The position numbers were made by a program, and so were the translations under genes. This document shows positions 1 through 9,043 of a stretch of 64,000 bases of DNA, in pieces. Source of the DNA: Zobellia galactanivorans (GTDB taxonomy: Bacteria > Bacteroidota > Bacteroidia > Flavobacteriales > Flavobacteriaceae); NCBI RefSeq assembly GCF_000973105.1, contig NC_015844.1, positions 1,174,501 through 1,238,500 on the forward strand, written 5' to 3'. Position 1 is the first letter of the stretch; each line of letters starts with the position of its first letter. Below the pieces are notes generated by a model. The model searched no databases. It saw only the letters and a list, made by a program, of their open reading frames with translations, and was not told the DNA's origin.

Positions 1-137
1 TCACTTTTTCCATAGTGGCGGTCACGGGTAACCCCGCTTACGGCATCAACAATAGCTTCCCTCCGTTGGATCAAACGATTAAAAAACGTAGACTTCCCTA
101 CATTCGGTCTCCCTACAATGGCTACAATAGCACTCAT
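1..137 (-). CDS. der: GTPase Der (EngA), N-terminal fragment
   Basis: Ribosome-biogenesis GTPase Der, cut off by the window edge; only about the first 45 residues are present. Reading the minus strand from the ATG at 135-137 gives [17 protein letters not shown], a Walker A/G1 motif, followed by [18 protein letters not shown] and VTRDRHYG. This is the typical start of the first G domain of Der, which carries two GTPase domains in tandem and acts in 50S subunit maturation. It lies downstream of the propeller lipoprotein gene and era on the same strand. Identification is firm from the motif string although most of the gene is outside the window. Confidence 0.93.
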   Translation of the reverse strand, partial: MSAIVAIVGRPNVGKSTFFNRLIQRREAIVDAVSGVTRDRHYGKS

Positions 138-215
138 ACTTCCTTAAATTTGCTGCAAAAATAGTATTAATCCCGATGGAATCGTAATTCTAATCAACTA
201 ATCGTAAGTAAATTA

Positions 216-262
216 AAAACAGAATCCCCAAATCTCAAAATGAAATTCGGGGATTCTACTAT
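216..262 (-). terminator. Hairpin terminator after the propeller lipoprotein gene
   Basis: An inverted repeat pairs agaatcccc (221-229) with ggggattct (249-257). On the minus strand it is followed by a T-rich run. It sits 26 bp past the stop codon of the gene at 283-1824 and fits an intrinsic terminator separating that gene from der. Confidence 0.6.
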
Positions 263-282
263 GTTTTAGCCGGTTAAAGACT

Positions 283-1824
283 TTATTTTATTTCATAGAT
301 CGAAACGGTATTGGATACCTCATTGGTGATGACCAATAAATTTTCACCGTTTGGCGATTCTTCCGCGGGTATGACCAAGAGTCCTTCAGGTGCAACATCT
401 TGCGTACTAAAGATCCATTTTAAAAATTCAGGGGCCGAGGGGTTGGTAATGTCATAAACCATGGCACCTCCGGTTCGTTCAAGGCCGACGAACAATAAGG
501 TTGACTCTCCAATTTTAAGTGTGGTTACCGATTCGGGTTCCGCCCCCTTATCATCACTCCTTCCATCGGCTTCACCTTCATCGTCATTAAACAAAGTAGG
601 GGCGATTTCCATCGTTTTTCTTCCAATTTCATCACCACTATCGTAAACGATTTCACCCTGGGGAGTCCAGATGGTAAATGAGCGTGCGCCATAGGAGTAG
701 ATTTTATCATAATCACCATCGCCATCGATATCGCCATTGGCCGTAGTGATTTTTAACCGTCCGAGGTTTTCATCGGCCTGTAGTTCTTCGGCATTAGGAA
801 AGGCCGTAGCATCGAGTACAAGGTCCTTTACCCTTTCCTCTTCCGAATAACCGTCGTAATCACGGGAATCGCCTTCATTGGCGGAAATAAGGTAAGCAGC
901 TCCCCCTATTTTGGCATAGGCAATAGCGTCGGGCATATAAAAACCTAGTACCGGCCATGTTTGAAAGTTGCCCAGCATACCGTCTTTATTACTGGCATCC
1001 ATGGCGTTTTCAGTAAGGGAATGATCCTTCACCCCCAAACCGAAAACATCGGTCAATGTCATTGTAGACAGATCAACAACGGCCATACCATTGTTTTCCT
1101 GTAAACTGACATAGGCGTACTTACTATCTTCGGAAACCGCCACATATTCCGGCTCAACATCTTGCGCCAGACAAGCCTCAGGACCAAAAACACGAAAATC
1201 GTTCCCGATGGTCTGTCCGTTATACGCTGTAAAGAACAAAGTATGAACCTCTTTTTTTTCAACATCGATTACCGATATCGAGCCTTCGGGATCTACCGTA
1301 TAATCGTCATTAGGCTCCCCTTCATTAGCGGCAACAATATATTTTCCGTTCGGGCTGAACGCGACCATATCCGGCAAAGCACCTGCGGGATAAGAGTCGA
1401 CCAAGCTCATGGTAGCGGTATCATATACCTCTATCGTACCGTTTACCTGTTTATTGTCGTTCTCTAGGGCTATGGCCAAAAGACCATGATGAACCGCAAC
1501 GCTATTAGGGGTTCCCGTCAAGGCAATGGAAGCTTGTTTTGATGGCACGGAAGGTTCGGAAATATCCCAAACGGAAACTTCGCCCTGTACCGGATTAACA
1601 ACAAATAAATTTCCGGTAACAGCATCGTAAGCACTAATTTCGGCAAAGCCCTCTTCGCCGGAACCATTAACAAAACCTCCTATCTTGGTATAGGTAAGCT
1701 CAGAGGTGTTCACTACGGCAGGGCCTTCGTGGGGATGGCCGACAAAATCTTCCAGTTTTTCACAGGAAAAACTACCCAATGCGATAAGAATAAACGGAAT
1801 ACTTTTAATTTTTTTCATCTTCAA
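283..1824 (-). CDS. Choice-of-anchor I family beta-propeller lipoprotein
   Basis: A 513-aa surface or periplasmic lipoprotein. The N terminus has a short hydrophobic segment ending in GSFSC (lipobox Cys about residue 21). The body is built of repeated propeller-like strands (VSVWDISEPSVPSKQ, DMVAFSPNGKYIVAANEGEP, SEDSKYAYVSLQENNG). This pattern, including the NEGEPNDDY and NEGDSRDYDGY stretches, matches the choice-of-anchor I family, relatives of which have been called mesenchyme-specific cell-surface glycoprotein. Acidic DGDGDYD-type segments suggest calcium binding. Biochemical role is unknown. It is transcribed away from era with its own downstream terminator. A second in-frame ATG two codons later is an equally good start. 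Confidence 0.8.
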   Translation of the reverse strand: MKMKKIKSIPFILIALGSFSCEKLEDFVGHPHEGPAVVNTSELTYTKIGGFVNGSGEEGFAEISAYDAVTGNLFVVNPVQGEVSVWDISEPSVPSKQASIALTGTPNSVAVHHGLLAIALENDNKQVNGTIEVYDTATMSLVDSYPAGALPDMVAFSPNGKYIVAANEGEPNDDYTVDPEGSISVIDVEKKEVHTLFFTAYNGQTIGNDFRVFGPEACLAQDVEPEYVAVSEDSKYAYVSLQENNGMAVVDLSTMTLTDVFGLGVKDHSLTENAMDASNKDGMLGNFQTWPVLGFYMPDAIAYAKIGGAAYLISANEGDSRDYDGYSEEERVKDLVLDATAFPNAEELQADENLGRLKITTANGDIDGDGDYDKIYSYGARSFTIWTPQGEIVYDSGDEIGRKTMEIAPTLFNDDEGEADGRSDDKGAEPESVTTLKIGESTLLFVGLERTGGAMVYDITNPSAPEFLKWIFSTQDVAPEGLLVIPAEESPNGENLLVITNEVSNTVSIYEIK

Positions 1825-1925
1825 GTTTGGTTATTAATCACCAAAGATGAAGTTTCAAGGTCACTTAAAAGTTAGCTTAAGAACAAGCAATGTTTAAAAG
1901 AACGCAATGAAAGGGTTAAGAAGGT

Positions 1926-2810
1926 TTAGTTATTGTATCCAAAGCGTTTCAACTGGCGGGCATCGTTACGCCAGTTTTTATTGACCTTTACATACAATTC
2001 CAAATGCACCTGCTTACCGAAGAATTTCTCTAGGTCTTTACGCGATTCTACGCCTACCCTTTTTAAGGCACTGCCCTTGTGGCCAATAATAATACCCTTT
2101 TGGGAATCTCGCTCCACCATAATAACCGAGCGCATCCTGATGATATCTTCATCTTCAAAAAACTCTTCGGTCTCGATTTCTACGGAATAGGGAATTTCTT
2201 TTTTGTAGTGCATCAAGATTTTCTCTCGAATGGTCTCGTTTACAAAAAACCGTTCGGGTTTATCGGTCAGCTGATCTTTAGGGTAATAAGCGGGTGCTTC
2301 GGGAAGCAGTTCGATAATACGCTCGAAAATATTCTTGATATTAAAGTTGGACAAGGCCGAAATGGGGTGCAGTTCTACGGTAGGAAGCATTTCTTGCCAG
2401 TATTGCACCTGTTCCTCCAAAAGCTCTTGGGTTGCCGTATCTACTTTGTTAAGCAATAGCAACACCGGTATTTTGCTGTTTTTGATCTTGTCAAAAAACG
2501 CTTCGTCCTTCAAAGCCTTTTCGCCGATCTCGACCATGTACAAAAGCACATCTGCATCTTCAAAGGCCGATTTTACAAAATTCATCATGGACGACTGCAG
2601 CTCATAGGCGGGCTTAATGATTCCGGGAGTATCGGAGAGGATGACCTGAAAGTCATCGCCGTTGACAATACCTAAAATACGGTGCCTTGTTGTCTGGGCC
2701 TTAGAAGTAATGATGGACAGTTTTTCGCCCACAAAAGCGTTCATCAAAGTAGACTTGCCCACATTGGGATTGCCGATAATATTTACGAATCCTGCTTTAT
2801 GCTTTTGCAT
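1926..2810 (-). CDS. era: GTPase Era
   Basis: A 294-aa essential GTPase that binds the 3' end of 16S rRNA during 30S assembly. Motifs in order: G1 GNPNVGKS (13-20), switch I region QTTRHR (39-44), G3 DTPG (60-63), G4 NKVD (121-124), then a C-terminal KH domain (about 205-290) with IIIGHKGSALKRVG and KVNKNWR. Length is normal for Era. The start overlaps the end of the upstream symporter gene by 14 bp, so the two are probably co-transcribed. Der lies a few genes downstream, a common arrangement in Flavobacteriaceae. Confidence 0.97.
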   Translation of the reverse strand: MQKHKAGFVNIIGNPNVGKSTLMNAFVGEKLSIITSKAQTTRHRILGIVNGDDFQVILSDTPGIIKPAYELQSSMMNFVKSAFEDADVLLYMVEIGEKALKDEAFFDKIKNSKIPVLLLLNKVDTATQELLEEQVQYWQEMLPTVELHPISALSNFNIKNIFERIIELLPEAPAYYPKDQLTDKPERFFVNETIREKILMHYKKEIPYSVEIETEEFFEDEDIIRMRSVIMVERDSQKGIIIGHKGSALKRVGVESRKDLEKFFGKQVHLELYVKVNKNWRNDARQLKRFGYNN

Positions 2811-4161
2811 CTTTCAATTTTTTAAAGTAGTCGGTCGCCGCTGCATTTACTTTCGGTGCCAGTAATAAAACGGCTATCATGTTCGGTATGACCATGAGTG
2901 CGTACGATAAGTCAATCAGGTTTTTAACCAAGTCGAGCGAAGCTACTGCTGCAAAAATAATCATGATTACGAAATACCAGTTGTAAAACTTCCCAATTTT
3001 TGCATTGGTCAAAAAAGAAAGACACTTTACCCCATAATACGAGTAGGTAAACAGGGTAGACATGGCAAATGCCGTAACGATGATCATCAGTAGCACATCG
3101 CCATAGCCGAAGAGGGTGGTCTCGAATGCCGAAAGGGTCATGACAATTCCGCTACCATCCTCCAAATAAGCTCCGCTTAAAATGATTACGACCGCTGTAA
3201 AGGTACATACCAAAATGGTATCTATAAATGGACCTAACATTGCCACAAGACCTTCCTTTATAGGATTATCGGTTTTTGATTGCCCATGGTACATCGGTGC
3301 ACTACCCAGACCGGCCTCGTTAGAGAACATAGCCCGGCGGATACCTATGATGACCAGCCCCCAGAAACCTCCGGTGACGACGGTCTTAAAGTTCCATGCT
3401 TCGGTAATGATCAATTTTAAGGAAGGAATAATTTGCGAAGCATTTAACACCATTACGATTACAACGGCCACCAAATACACCAATACCATAAAAGGAACGA
3501 TGGCCGAGGCCACTTTCGCAATTTTGGTCAACCCTCCAAAAATCACAAAGGAGGTAACCACGGCAAGAAGCACACCTATGCCCAACTTCCAATTCTGCTC
3601 GCTCATTTGAAACAGGGTCTCCGACGGTTCAACAACACTCATAAAGGTTTCGGTGAACTGATTGGCGGTAAAAACCCCCAAAAAACCGAACAGTCCACAA
3701 ACGGCAAAAAACACGGCCAAAGGCTTGGCTTTTGGCCCTAGTCCTTTGGTTATATAGTACATGGGGCCACCCTGCAGTTTGCCTTCGGAATCCGTACTGC
3801 GAAACATAATGGAAAGGCTACATGAATAGAATTTGATACACATGCCGATAAGCGCGGTCACCCATATCCAAAAAACCACACCGGGTCCACCATCGTGAAT
3901 GGCTATGGCCACCCCGGAAATATTTCCTAGCCCAACGGTTGCCGCAACGGCAGCGGACAAGGCCTGAAAAGAACTTACATCACCTTCGGCGGTCTTATTA
4001 TCATACTTCCCTGCCGTAATGGCAATGGCATGACCAAAGAAACGATAAGGTAAAAATTTAGAGTAAAACACCAAGAAAAGTCCCCCTCCAATAAGCAGGA
4101 GAAACATGGGCCACTCCGTATAGGGAAGTGCAGCTGAAATAAAATCGTTTATTGTATCCAT
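2797..4161 (-). CDS. Alanine/glycine:cation symporter (AGCS) family protein
   Basis: Sodium-coupled amino-acid transporter of the inner membrane, about 454 aa with around 10 or 11 hydrophobic segments. The family signature region is visible as EGKLQGGPMYYITKGLG, and the second half carries GIRRAMFSNEAGLGSAPMYHG. The open frame extends upstream to 4296, but that extension overlaps a good promoter for the tRNA gene on the other strand and lacks transporter homology. The start MDTINDFISAALPYTEWP at 4161 gives the normal family N terminus. The 3' end overlaps era by 14 bp. Substrate (alanine or glycine) is inferred from the family only. Confidence 0.88.
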   Translation of the reverse strand: MDTINDFISAALPYTEWPMFLLLIGGGLFLVFYSKFLPYRFFGHAIAITAGKYDNKTAEGDVSSFQALSAAVAATVGLGNISGVAIAIHDGGPGVVFWIWVTALIGMCIKFYSCSLSIMFRSTDSEGKLQGGPMYYITKGLGPKAKPLAVFFAVCGLFGFLGVFTANQFTETFMSVVEPSETLFQMSEQNWKLGIGVLLAVVTSFVIFGGLTKIAKVASAIVPFMVLVYLVAVVIVMVLNASQIIPSLKLIITEAWNFKTVVTGGFWGLVIIGIRRAMFSNEAGLGSAPMYHGQSKTDNPIKEGLVAMLGPFIDTILVCTFTAVVIILSGAYLEDGSGIVMTLSAFETTLFGYGDVLLMIIVTAFAMSTLFTYSYYGVKCLSFLTNAKIGKFYNWYFVIMIIFAAVASLDLVKNLIDLSYALMVIPNMIAVLLLAPKVNAAATDYFKKLKDAKA

Positions 4162-4236
4162 AAAAAGGCTTGCAAGTCCCGAAGGTATGGAATTTGGATA
4201 TTTTTTCAAGTATACCAAAAAAGATTCTGGCTTAAG

Positions 4237-4269
4237 TTTGGAATTAAGTAAAAAACAGTCGTATATTTG
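4237..4269 (+). promoter_or_regulatory. Bacteroidota-type promoter for tRNA-fMet
   Basis: A TTTG box (4237-4240) and a TATATTTG box (4262-4269) are separated by 21 bp. This matches the Bacteroidota sigma-A consensus TTTG / TAnnTTTG. It points toward the initiator tRNA gene starting about 80 bp downstream and argues against the longer N terminus of the opposite-strand symporter. Confidence 0.6.
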
Positions 4270-4348
4270 TCGCCCGTTACGAATAGTAGCGCTCATCTTG
4301 TCGGCGTCATGAGCCGAAGTTGCAAAACAAGAAAGGTGAAACCCATAT

Positions 4349-4495
<147 letters not shown>

Positions 4496-4496
<1 letters not shown>

Positions 4497-4537
4497 GATC
4501 ATGACCAATTGTTGTGGGATCATGACCAATTGTTGTG
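4496..4537 (+). repeat. Tandem 21-bp repeat at the left IS end
   Basis: Two perfect adjacent copies of a 21-bp sequence start at 4496 and 4517. A third copy lies beyond the right end of the insertion sequence at 5941-5961. The motif is the probable terminal inverted repeat of the element, so the extra copies look like traces of a neighbouring IS copy or of aberrant transposition. Confidence 0.8.
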
Positions 4538-4538
4538 T

Positions 4539-5525
4539 TTATGCAAAAATTGTCGTCAATCTGTAAAGGAAGAATTCTACATTTTTCACCCCTCTGAACT
4601 GTGCCCTGAACGCTTTAATTTTTGCGTTGAAGGATTCCGCAGAAGCATTCGTACTTCTATTTATAAAATAGTTTAGGATCGACCTATAATTGAGTGATAT
4701 CGTATTGGCAATGGTATTGAAGGCCCTAAAGCCTGTGTTCTGTACATCTTTGTACCAATGTGCCAGCTTTGTATATGCAGATTGTATAGAAGCTGCTGTA
4801 TTGAATATGTTCCTGAGCCCCTGCACAAGATCGAAGGCGACCTTTATATCGGGATATTGGGCGAACAATATTTTACTTCTTTCGGCTTGGTTCTGCGTCC
4901 AATTGTTTGGTGATTTGTAAAGTAGGTACCTACTTCTGGCTAAGAGTTGTTTTCTGGTATCCCCATTGCTAAACTCTTTTGGGACGAATGTCCCGTTCTT
5001 TGCCCTGGCCTCTTTAATCTGTTGGTTCTCTTGGTCTATGGCCTCCCATCGGTGTTTGATTCGGATGTCCTGAAGGGCCTCCAGTGCCAGTTTTTGCACA
5101 TGGAACCTGTCCGTTACCTGTATCGCCTTTGGGAAGCAGGTCTTGGCGATGGTCTTCATGGAGTTGGCCATATCCAGAGTGATTTCTTTGACCATGGCCC
5201 TTTTCTTGGCCGATATCTTTAACAGCTGCTCTATAATCGGCCCCACCTTGGTACCGGAGAATATGGCCACTATGGCCCCTTTCTTGCCCTTGGCTTTTTT
5301 ATTGGTGATTATGGTGTAGAGTTCTCCTTTGGAGAGTGCTGTTTCGTCAATGGACAGATTAGGCCCTATGTTTTCGGGGAATATAAGCCATTGCTTGGCA
5401 TGGGATTTCTCCTTCCACTGCCTGAAATCGCTTAGATAATCCCTAAACTGTCGCTGTAGTTTTTTGCCGTTTACCCCATAGAATTGGCCGATGGTATGAC
5501 AGTCATTTGCTTTAGTACTGACCAA
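4539..5525 (-). CDS. ISAon1 family transposase, catalytic protein (ISL3 DDE)
   Basis: A 328-aa transposase catalytic domain. Probable DDE residues are D60 (NLSIDETALSKG), D116 (ITLDMANSM) and E297 (NASAESFNAKIKAF). VTDRFHVQKLALEALQDIR is typical of the ISL3 DDE domain. The listed start is TTG; the frame overlaps the end of the upstream N-terminal-region gene by 14 bp and lies in the +1 frame relative to it. Expression may therefore use the TTG start by translational coupling or a +1 shift. The catalytic frame is intact, so the element could be active. Confidence 0.88.
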   Translation of the reverse strand: MVSTKANDCHTIGQFYGVNGKKLQRQFRDYLSDFRQWKEKSHAKQWLIFPENIGPNLSIDETALSKGELYTIITNKKAKGKKGAIVAIFSGTKVGPIIEQLLKISAKKRAMVKEITLDMANSMKTIAKTCFPKAIQVTDRFHVQKLALEALQDIRIKHRWEAIDQENQQIKEARAKNGTFVPKEFSNGDTRKQLLARSRYLLYKSPNNWTQNQAERSKILFAQYPDIKVAFDLVQGLRNIFNTAASIQSAYTKLAHWYKDVQNTGFRAFNTIANTISLNYRSILNYFINRSTNASAESFNAKIKAFRAQFRGVKNVEFFLYRLTTIFA

Positions 5526-5865
5526 GTACTTTTAAAAAAGCAGCGAACTCTACGGTCATACGAGTTCCCTGGGCCACCAACTCCCAATCTCTTTGCACGG
5601 CTTGCCCCGTGGCCTTGTCCAGCCAACGGCGGCGCTTAATGTGGAGAAAGACCGACTTTCCCCGCAATGGAAAGTCCTGGACGACGATCTCCTTATGAAA
5701 TCCATGGCCTATTAAAATGCGGTGTTTTTCCTCTTTAGGGGTATCCTCTTTTTCTTCAAAATATAAATGAAGCATACCATCTTCAGTTTCATGGGAAACT
5801 AGTTTAAAGTGGGTTAGTAAAAGTTCCGGCAGTATAAGCTTTAATAGGTCGATAGATAATTCCAA
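5512..5865 (-). CDS. ISAon1 family transposase N-terminal region protein
   Basis: A 117-aa protein encoded just upstream of the catalytic transposase ORF and overlapping it by 14 bp. It contains basic stretches (FLHIKRRRWLD, GHGFHKEIVVQDFPLRGKS) that resemble the N-terminal DNA-binding part of ISL3 transposases, which in this Bacteroidota subgroup is encoded separately. It begins ATG at 5865, close inside the right inverted repeat. Function in transposition is inferred from position and family. Confidence 0.8.
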   Translation of the reverse strand: MELSIDLLKLILPELLLTHFKLVSHETEDGMLHLYFEEKEDTPKEEKHRILIGHGFHKEIVVQDFPLRGKSVFLHIKRRRWLDKATGQAVQRDWELVAQGTRMTVEFAAFLKVLGQY

Positions 5866-6153
5866 TGCTGTTCGTTTTACTGCAAATATCGAACTCCTAT
5901 TTCAATTCACACACAACTTTTGAGCTTGATCCATAAAGACGGATCATGACCAATTGTTGTGTGAATACAAATATTGATCATGACCCTTGATCAATACTTG
6001 TTACAAAAGCGCTCCCTATTAACATGAAGCACATTGTTTACACCAAATTATTTCATACTCAGTAGAGTAGTTTTCTTTAGCAACAAAATAACCAAACTTA
6101 ATTCAACCCTAAAACCCACTACTTGACGAAAATTCACTAAAAGTGCTTCCATT

Positions 6154-6870
6154 TTGCCCATTGGCATGACACTAGGGAATTCCTCATTAGAGCATACCTA
6201 TTCATCACAAGAACCTTTACCTTTTTATAGTCCTACTTCTAAAATTAAACTAAGCCTAAATGCCTGGTCCTACAACATGCCACTCTTCAACTATATAAAA
6301 GGGAAGACTGAAGGCATGAGCCTCTTTCAATTGTTAGATGAACGTGCTCGGCTGGGTTTTGATGCTATTGACCCAACAGGGTATTTCTTCCTGGGATATC
6401 CAGAAGTTCCTAAGACATTTTTTATAAACGATTTCAAGCGGCGTATATTTCAGCTTGGTCTAGATGGAAGTGGCACAGGTATAAGAGCTGATTTTTCCCC
6501 AGCTAATAAGAAAAAGAGAATGGCCGACATGGAATTAACGAAACAATGAATTGAGGTCGCAGCAAAAATGGGAGCTCCGGTCATGCGTATCTTTGCTGGA
6601 CACCAACCCGAAGAACATACCTAGGAAGAAACCGCAGTTAGGGTTTCTGATACCTTGATCGAATGTGCCGATCACGGTAAAAAACACGGTGTCTTAGCAG
6701 GTGTCCAAAATCATGGTGCCATAATAACATATCATAAGAACTTCCAACTACCGTGGCTACCTTCTTATTTAAACCCTCCCAATACCAGGGATGGAAGATG
6801 GGTGTAAAAGGGTGCCGATATTACCGGCAAATCTGAGCAAGGCCCCTGATTAAATCGAATCGTAAAAAAA
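6154..6870 (+). pseudogene. Decayed sugar phosphate isomerase/epimerase (TIM barrel)
   Basis: A broken gene of the xylose-isomerase-like TIM barrel family. The first open stretch (to 6549) includes LSLNAWSYN, LFQLLDERARLGFDAIDPTGYFFLGYPEVP and ADFSPANKKKRMADMEL. It is stopped by TGA at 6547-6549. The same frame continues with VAAKMGAPVMRIFAGHQPEE, a TAG at 6622-6624, then TLIECADHGKKHGVLAGVQNHGA, and ends after further stops (TAA at 6805-6807). The C-terminal third is poorly matched, suggesting an internal deletion. It was probably an accessory sugar-processing enzyme of the neighbouring locus. No function is expected now. Confidence 0.85.
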
Positions 6871-7366
6871 TGAAGTGTAGGTGAAAATGAATGATGCGGG
6901 TAACTCTAATCAAGTTCCCATTTGTTAACCATATCATACACCCCTGATAATTGAATTAGTGACATAAATGGTAAGATACCGGACACTGAAAACTAGCGTA
7001 AAACTCCAACAAATAAATAGCTCATATTTACACACAGGTATAACCCTGGTACAACCTTAGGTTGAACTAAACTAACACCTATTGAGCCGTATTTTCTGGT
7101 AGCGTCCACAATAACCTCTCAAACATTTTTTTAATTGCTGTATATTTAAAAAGGTATCTCCATTAAGTATTCTTCTGCGTTACCAATTCCATTCAGATTC
7201 TTTACTTAGATTTTACAAATAGATAACAATACCGCCCTTTCTTAAATACATAGAAGGTGTACATTAGGAGCCTCCTATGTTACTATAACATACAGTTATA
7301 ATATCATCAGCTAAATAATCCATTAAAGAGCTTCATATAAGCCCTAAAAAGTTTTAACACATAATC
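6871..7366. other. Intergenic region without recognisable gene
   Basis: About 500 bp of AT-rich sequence between the decayed isomerase and the GDPD gene. I see no convincing ORF, RNA gene or strong hairpin. It may contain the promoter of the GDPD gene and more decayed sequence. Confidence 0.5.
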
Positions 7367-8209
7367 ATGGTCCATTTCCTAAAAATCATTCTTATTGGTT
7401 TTCTATTTACAAACTCTTTGAACATTTTCGCAATAACCACACATGCACAAAAGGACGACCCTAAAATGCCAGAAAGGGGTATTTGTGCGCACAGAGGTGC
7501 TAGTAAACTACATCCTGAAAACACCATCTCGGCATTTAAAGAAGCAGTGCGCCTGGGCGCTCAGATGATTGAATTTGATGTAAGAATGACTATTGACAAC
7601 AAACTGATCATCATGCACGACGCTACGGTCGACCGAACTACAGATGGATCAGGCTTGGTAGAAGACCTAACATGGAATGAAATTAAAGAGCTCGATGCCG
7701 GAGCATGGAAATCCAAAAAATTTAAAGGAGAAAGGGTGCCTTTGCTAGACGATGTTCTTGACGTTTTTCCAAAAAACATTTGGTTGAACGTACATTTAAA
7801 GGGAGATAAAAAATTAGGAATTGCCGTTGCCAAAACAATTCTTGCTAAGAATAGAACACATCAGGCCATTATAGCATGTAACAATGAAAGCGCCAAAGGT
7901 GTTAGGCTAGTAAACAGTGATATTATGATTTGTAATATGGAGCGAACCAGTTCCCGGAGTGACTATATCCAAACTACAGCTAAAGAGAAATTTGCAGCCA
8001 TACAACTATTAAAGAAAAGAGATAACACGAATATTCTCAAGGACATCGAAACGCTAAAATTTAATAATATAAAAATTAATTATTTCTACAGCAACACTCC
8101 CGAAGAAGGCATAACATTACTCAACAAAGGGGTTGATTTCGTTTTAACCGATAACTTATCTGAAATGCTTGAAGCTGCACGTTCCATAGGAATTGAAACA
8201 TCTCATTAA
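7367..8209 (+). CDS. Glycerophosphodiester phosphodiesterase, exported
   Basis: A 280-aa GDPD-family phosphodiesterase with an N-terminal signal peptide (hydrophobic residues about 5-27, ending near THAQ). GDPD motifs are complete: HR (42-43) in CAHRGASKLHPENT, E69 and D71 in MIEFDVRMT, and H84 in IIMHDATVDRTTDGSG. These enzymes cleave glycerophosphodiesters to glycerol-3-phosphate and an alcohol, with a divalent metal, here presumably in the periplasm. It precedes the ECF sigma/FecR/SusC/SusD genes and a second phosphodiesterase on the same strand, so a role in using a phosphodiester-containing substrate is inferred. Confidence 0.9.
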   Translation: MVHFLKIILIGFLFTNSLNIFAITTHAQKDDPKMPERGICAHRGASKLHPENTISAFKEAVRLGAQMIEFDVRMTIDNKLIIMHDATVDRTTDGSGLVEDLTWNEIKELDAGAWKSKKFKGERVPLLDDVLDVFPKNIWLNVHLKGDKKLGIAVAKTILAKNRTHQAIIACNNESAKGVRLVNSDIMICNMERTSSRSDYIQTTAKEKFAAIQLLKKRDNTNILKDIETLKFNNIKINYFYSNTPEEGITLLNKGVDFVLTDNLSEMLEAARSIGIETSH

Positions 8210-8347
8210 TCCCTGAGTTTTACCTTTAACATCAACGGTTTATTCACGTATGGGTTCAATCGTCTCCCTTATAATTAATGATTACTTAACTTTTTTCCTC
8301 CTTTAAGTTGATATGCGTGCAATTATCTTCATCCTTGAAAATATTAA

Positions 8348-8926
8348 ATGACACCAACCAATCTTACGGAAATATCTGATACACGACTTCTTATACTCAT
8401 AAGAGAAGGGAACGAACTAGCTTTTCATCAGATATATAATAGGTACTGGAAACAGCTTTACGCCTACACCTTAAATATTCTAGAAGACAAAGGACTTACC
8501 GAAGACACTATCCAAGAGGTCTTTATTAAAATTTGGACAAATAGAGAAACTACCCAAATAGAACGATTAAAGAATTATCTATTCAATGCTGTTAGAAACA
8601 ATGCACTATTAAAAATAAGGGATAATAAATTCTCGTCCCTAAACGAACAAATTATAAGTACACTGAGTTTAAATTCCGAAGCAGAACAAAATCTAAATCT
8701 AGAGGATTTAACATTTCTTATCAAAGACGCTGCTTCAAATCTACCCGAAAAACGAAGAGAAATTTTCTTGATGAGCAGACTGCAAAATTATTCAATAACC
8801 GAGATTGCCGATTTTTTTAATATTTCACATCGAAGTGTAGAGAATCAATTGTACCTAGCCTCTAAAGAACTCAGAAGTACACTGGGAAAATCGTTACACT
8901 TCCTAGTGCTTTTCTGGAATATCTAG
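8348..8926 (+). CDS. ECF-type RNA polymerase sigma factor (FecI-like)
   Basis: A 192-aa extracytoplasmic-function sigma factor. Region 2 spans about residues 25-90 (HQIYNRYWKQLYAYTLNIL, DTIQEVFIKIWTNRE). Region 4 spans about 125-180 (LPEKRREIFLMSRLQNYSITEIADFFNIS, a helix-turn-helix). It sits directly upstream of fecR and susC on the same strand, the usual trans-envelope signalling layout in which SusC occupancy releases the sigma factor from FecR. Confidence 0.93.
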   Translation: MTPTNLTEISDTRLLILIREGNELAFHQIYNRYWKQLYAYTLNILEDKGLTEDTIQEVFIKIWTNRETTQIERLKNYLFNAVRNNALLKIRDNKFSSLNEQIISTLSLNSEAEQNLNLEDLTFLIKDAASNLPEKRREIFLMSRLQNYSITEIADFFNISHRSVENQLYLASKELRSTLGKSLHFLVLFWNI

Positions 8927-9043
8927 TCAAAAGTTAATTGCCGCTATATTTAATGTTACCAATACGTTAATTCAGGCTTTTTTTGAATATGAGACGTGAG
9001 TACCCCCCACCATTTTGTGTCTTGATACCATAACAGGATAATT

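Noticed and set aside
1059-1467. Short frames overlapping the propeller lipoprotein, and similar 60-140-aa frames antisense to nearly every large gene
   Set aside because: They are shadows of well-supported genes, with no family match or start context of their own.
4162-4296. Longer N terminus for the AGCS symporter
   Set aside because: The extension overlaps a good promoter for the opposite-strand tRNA gene and has no symporter-like sequence.
5526-5540. Programmed -1 frameshift at a T_TTT_TTA heptamer near the end of the transposase N-terminal ORF
   Set aside because: The heptamer is in frame, but the catalytic ORF lies in the +1 frame, which a -1 shift would not reach.
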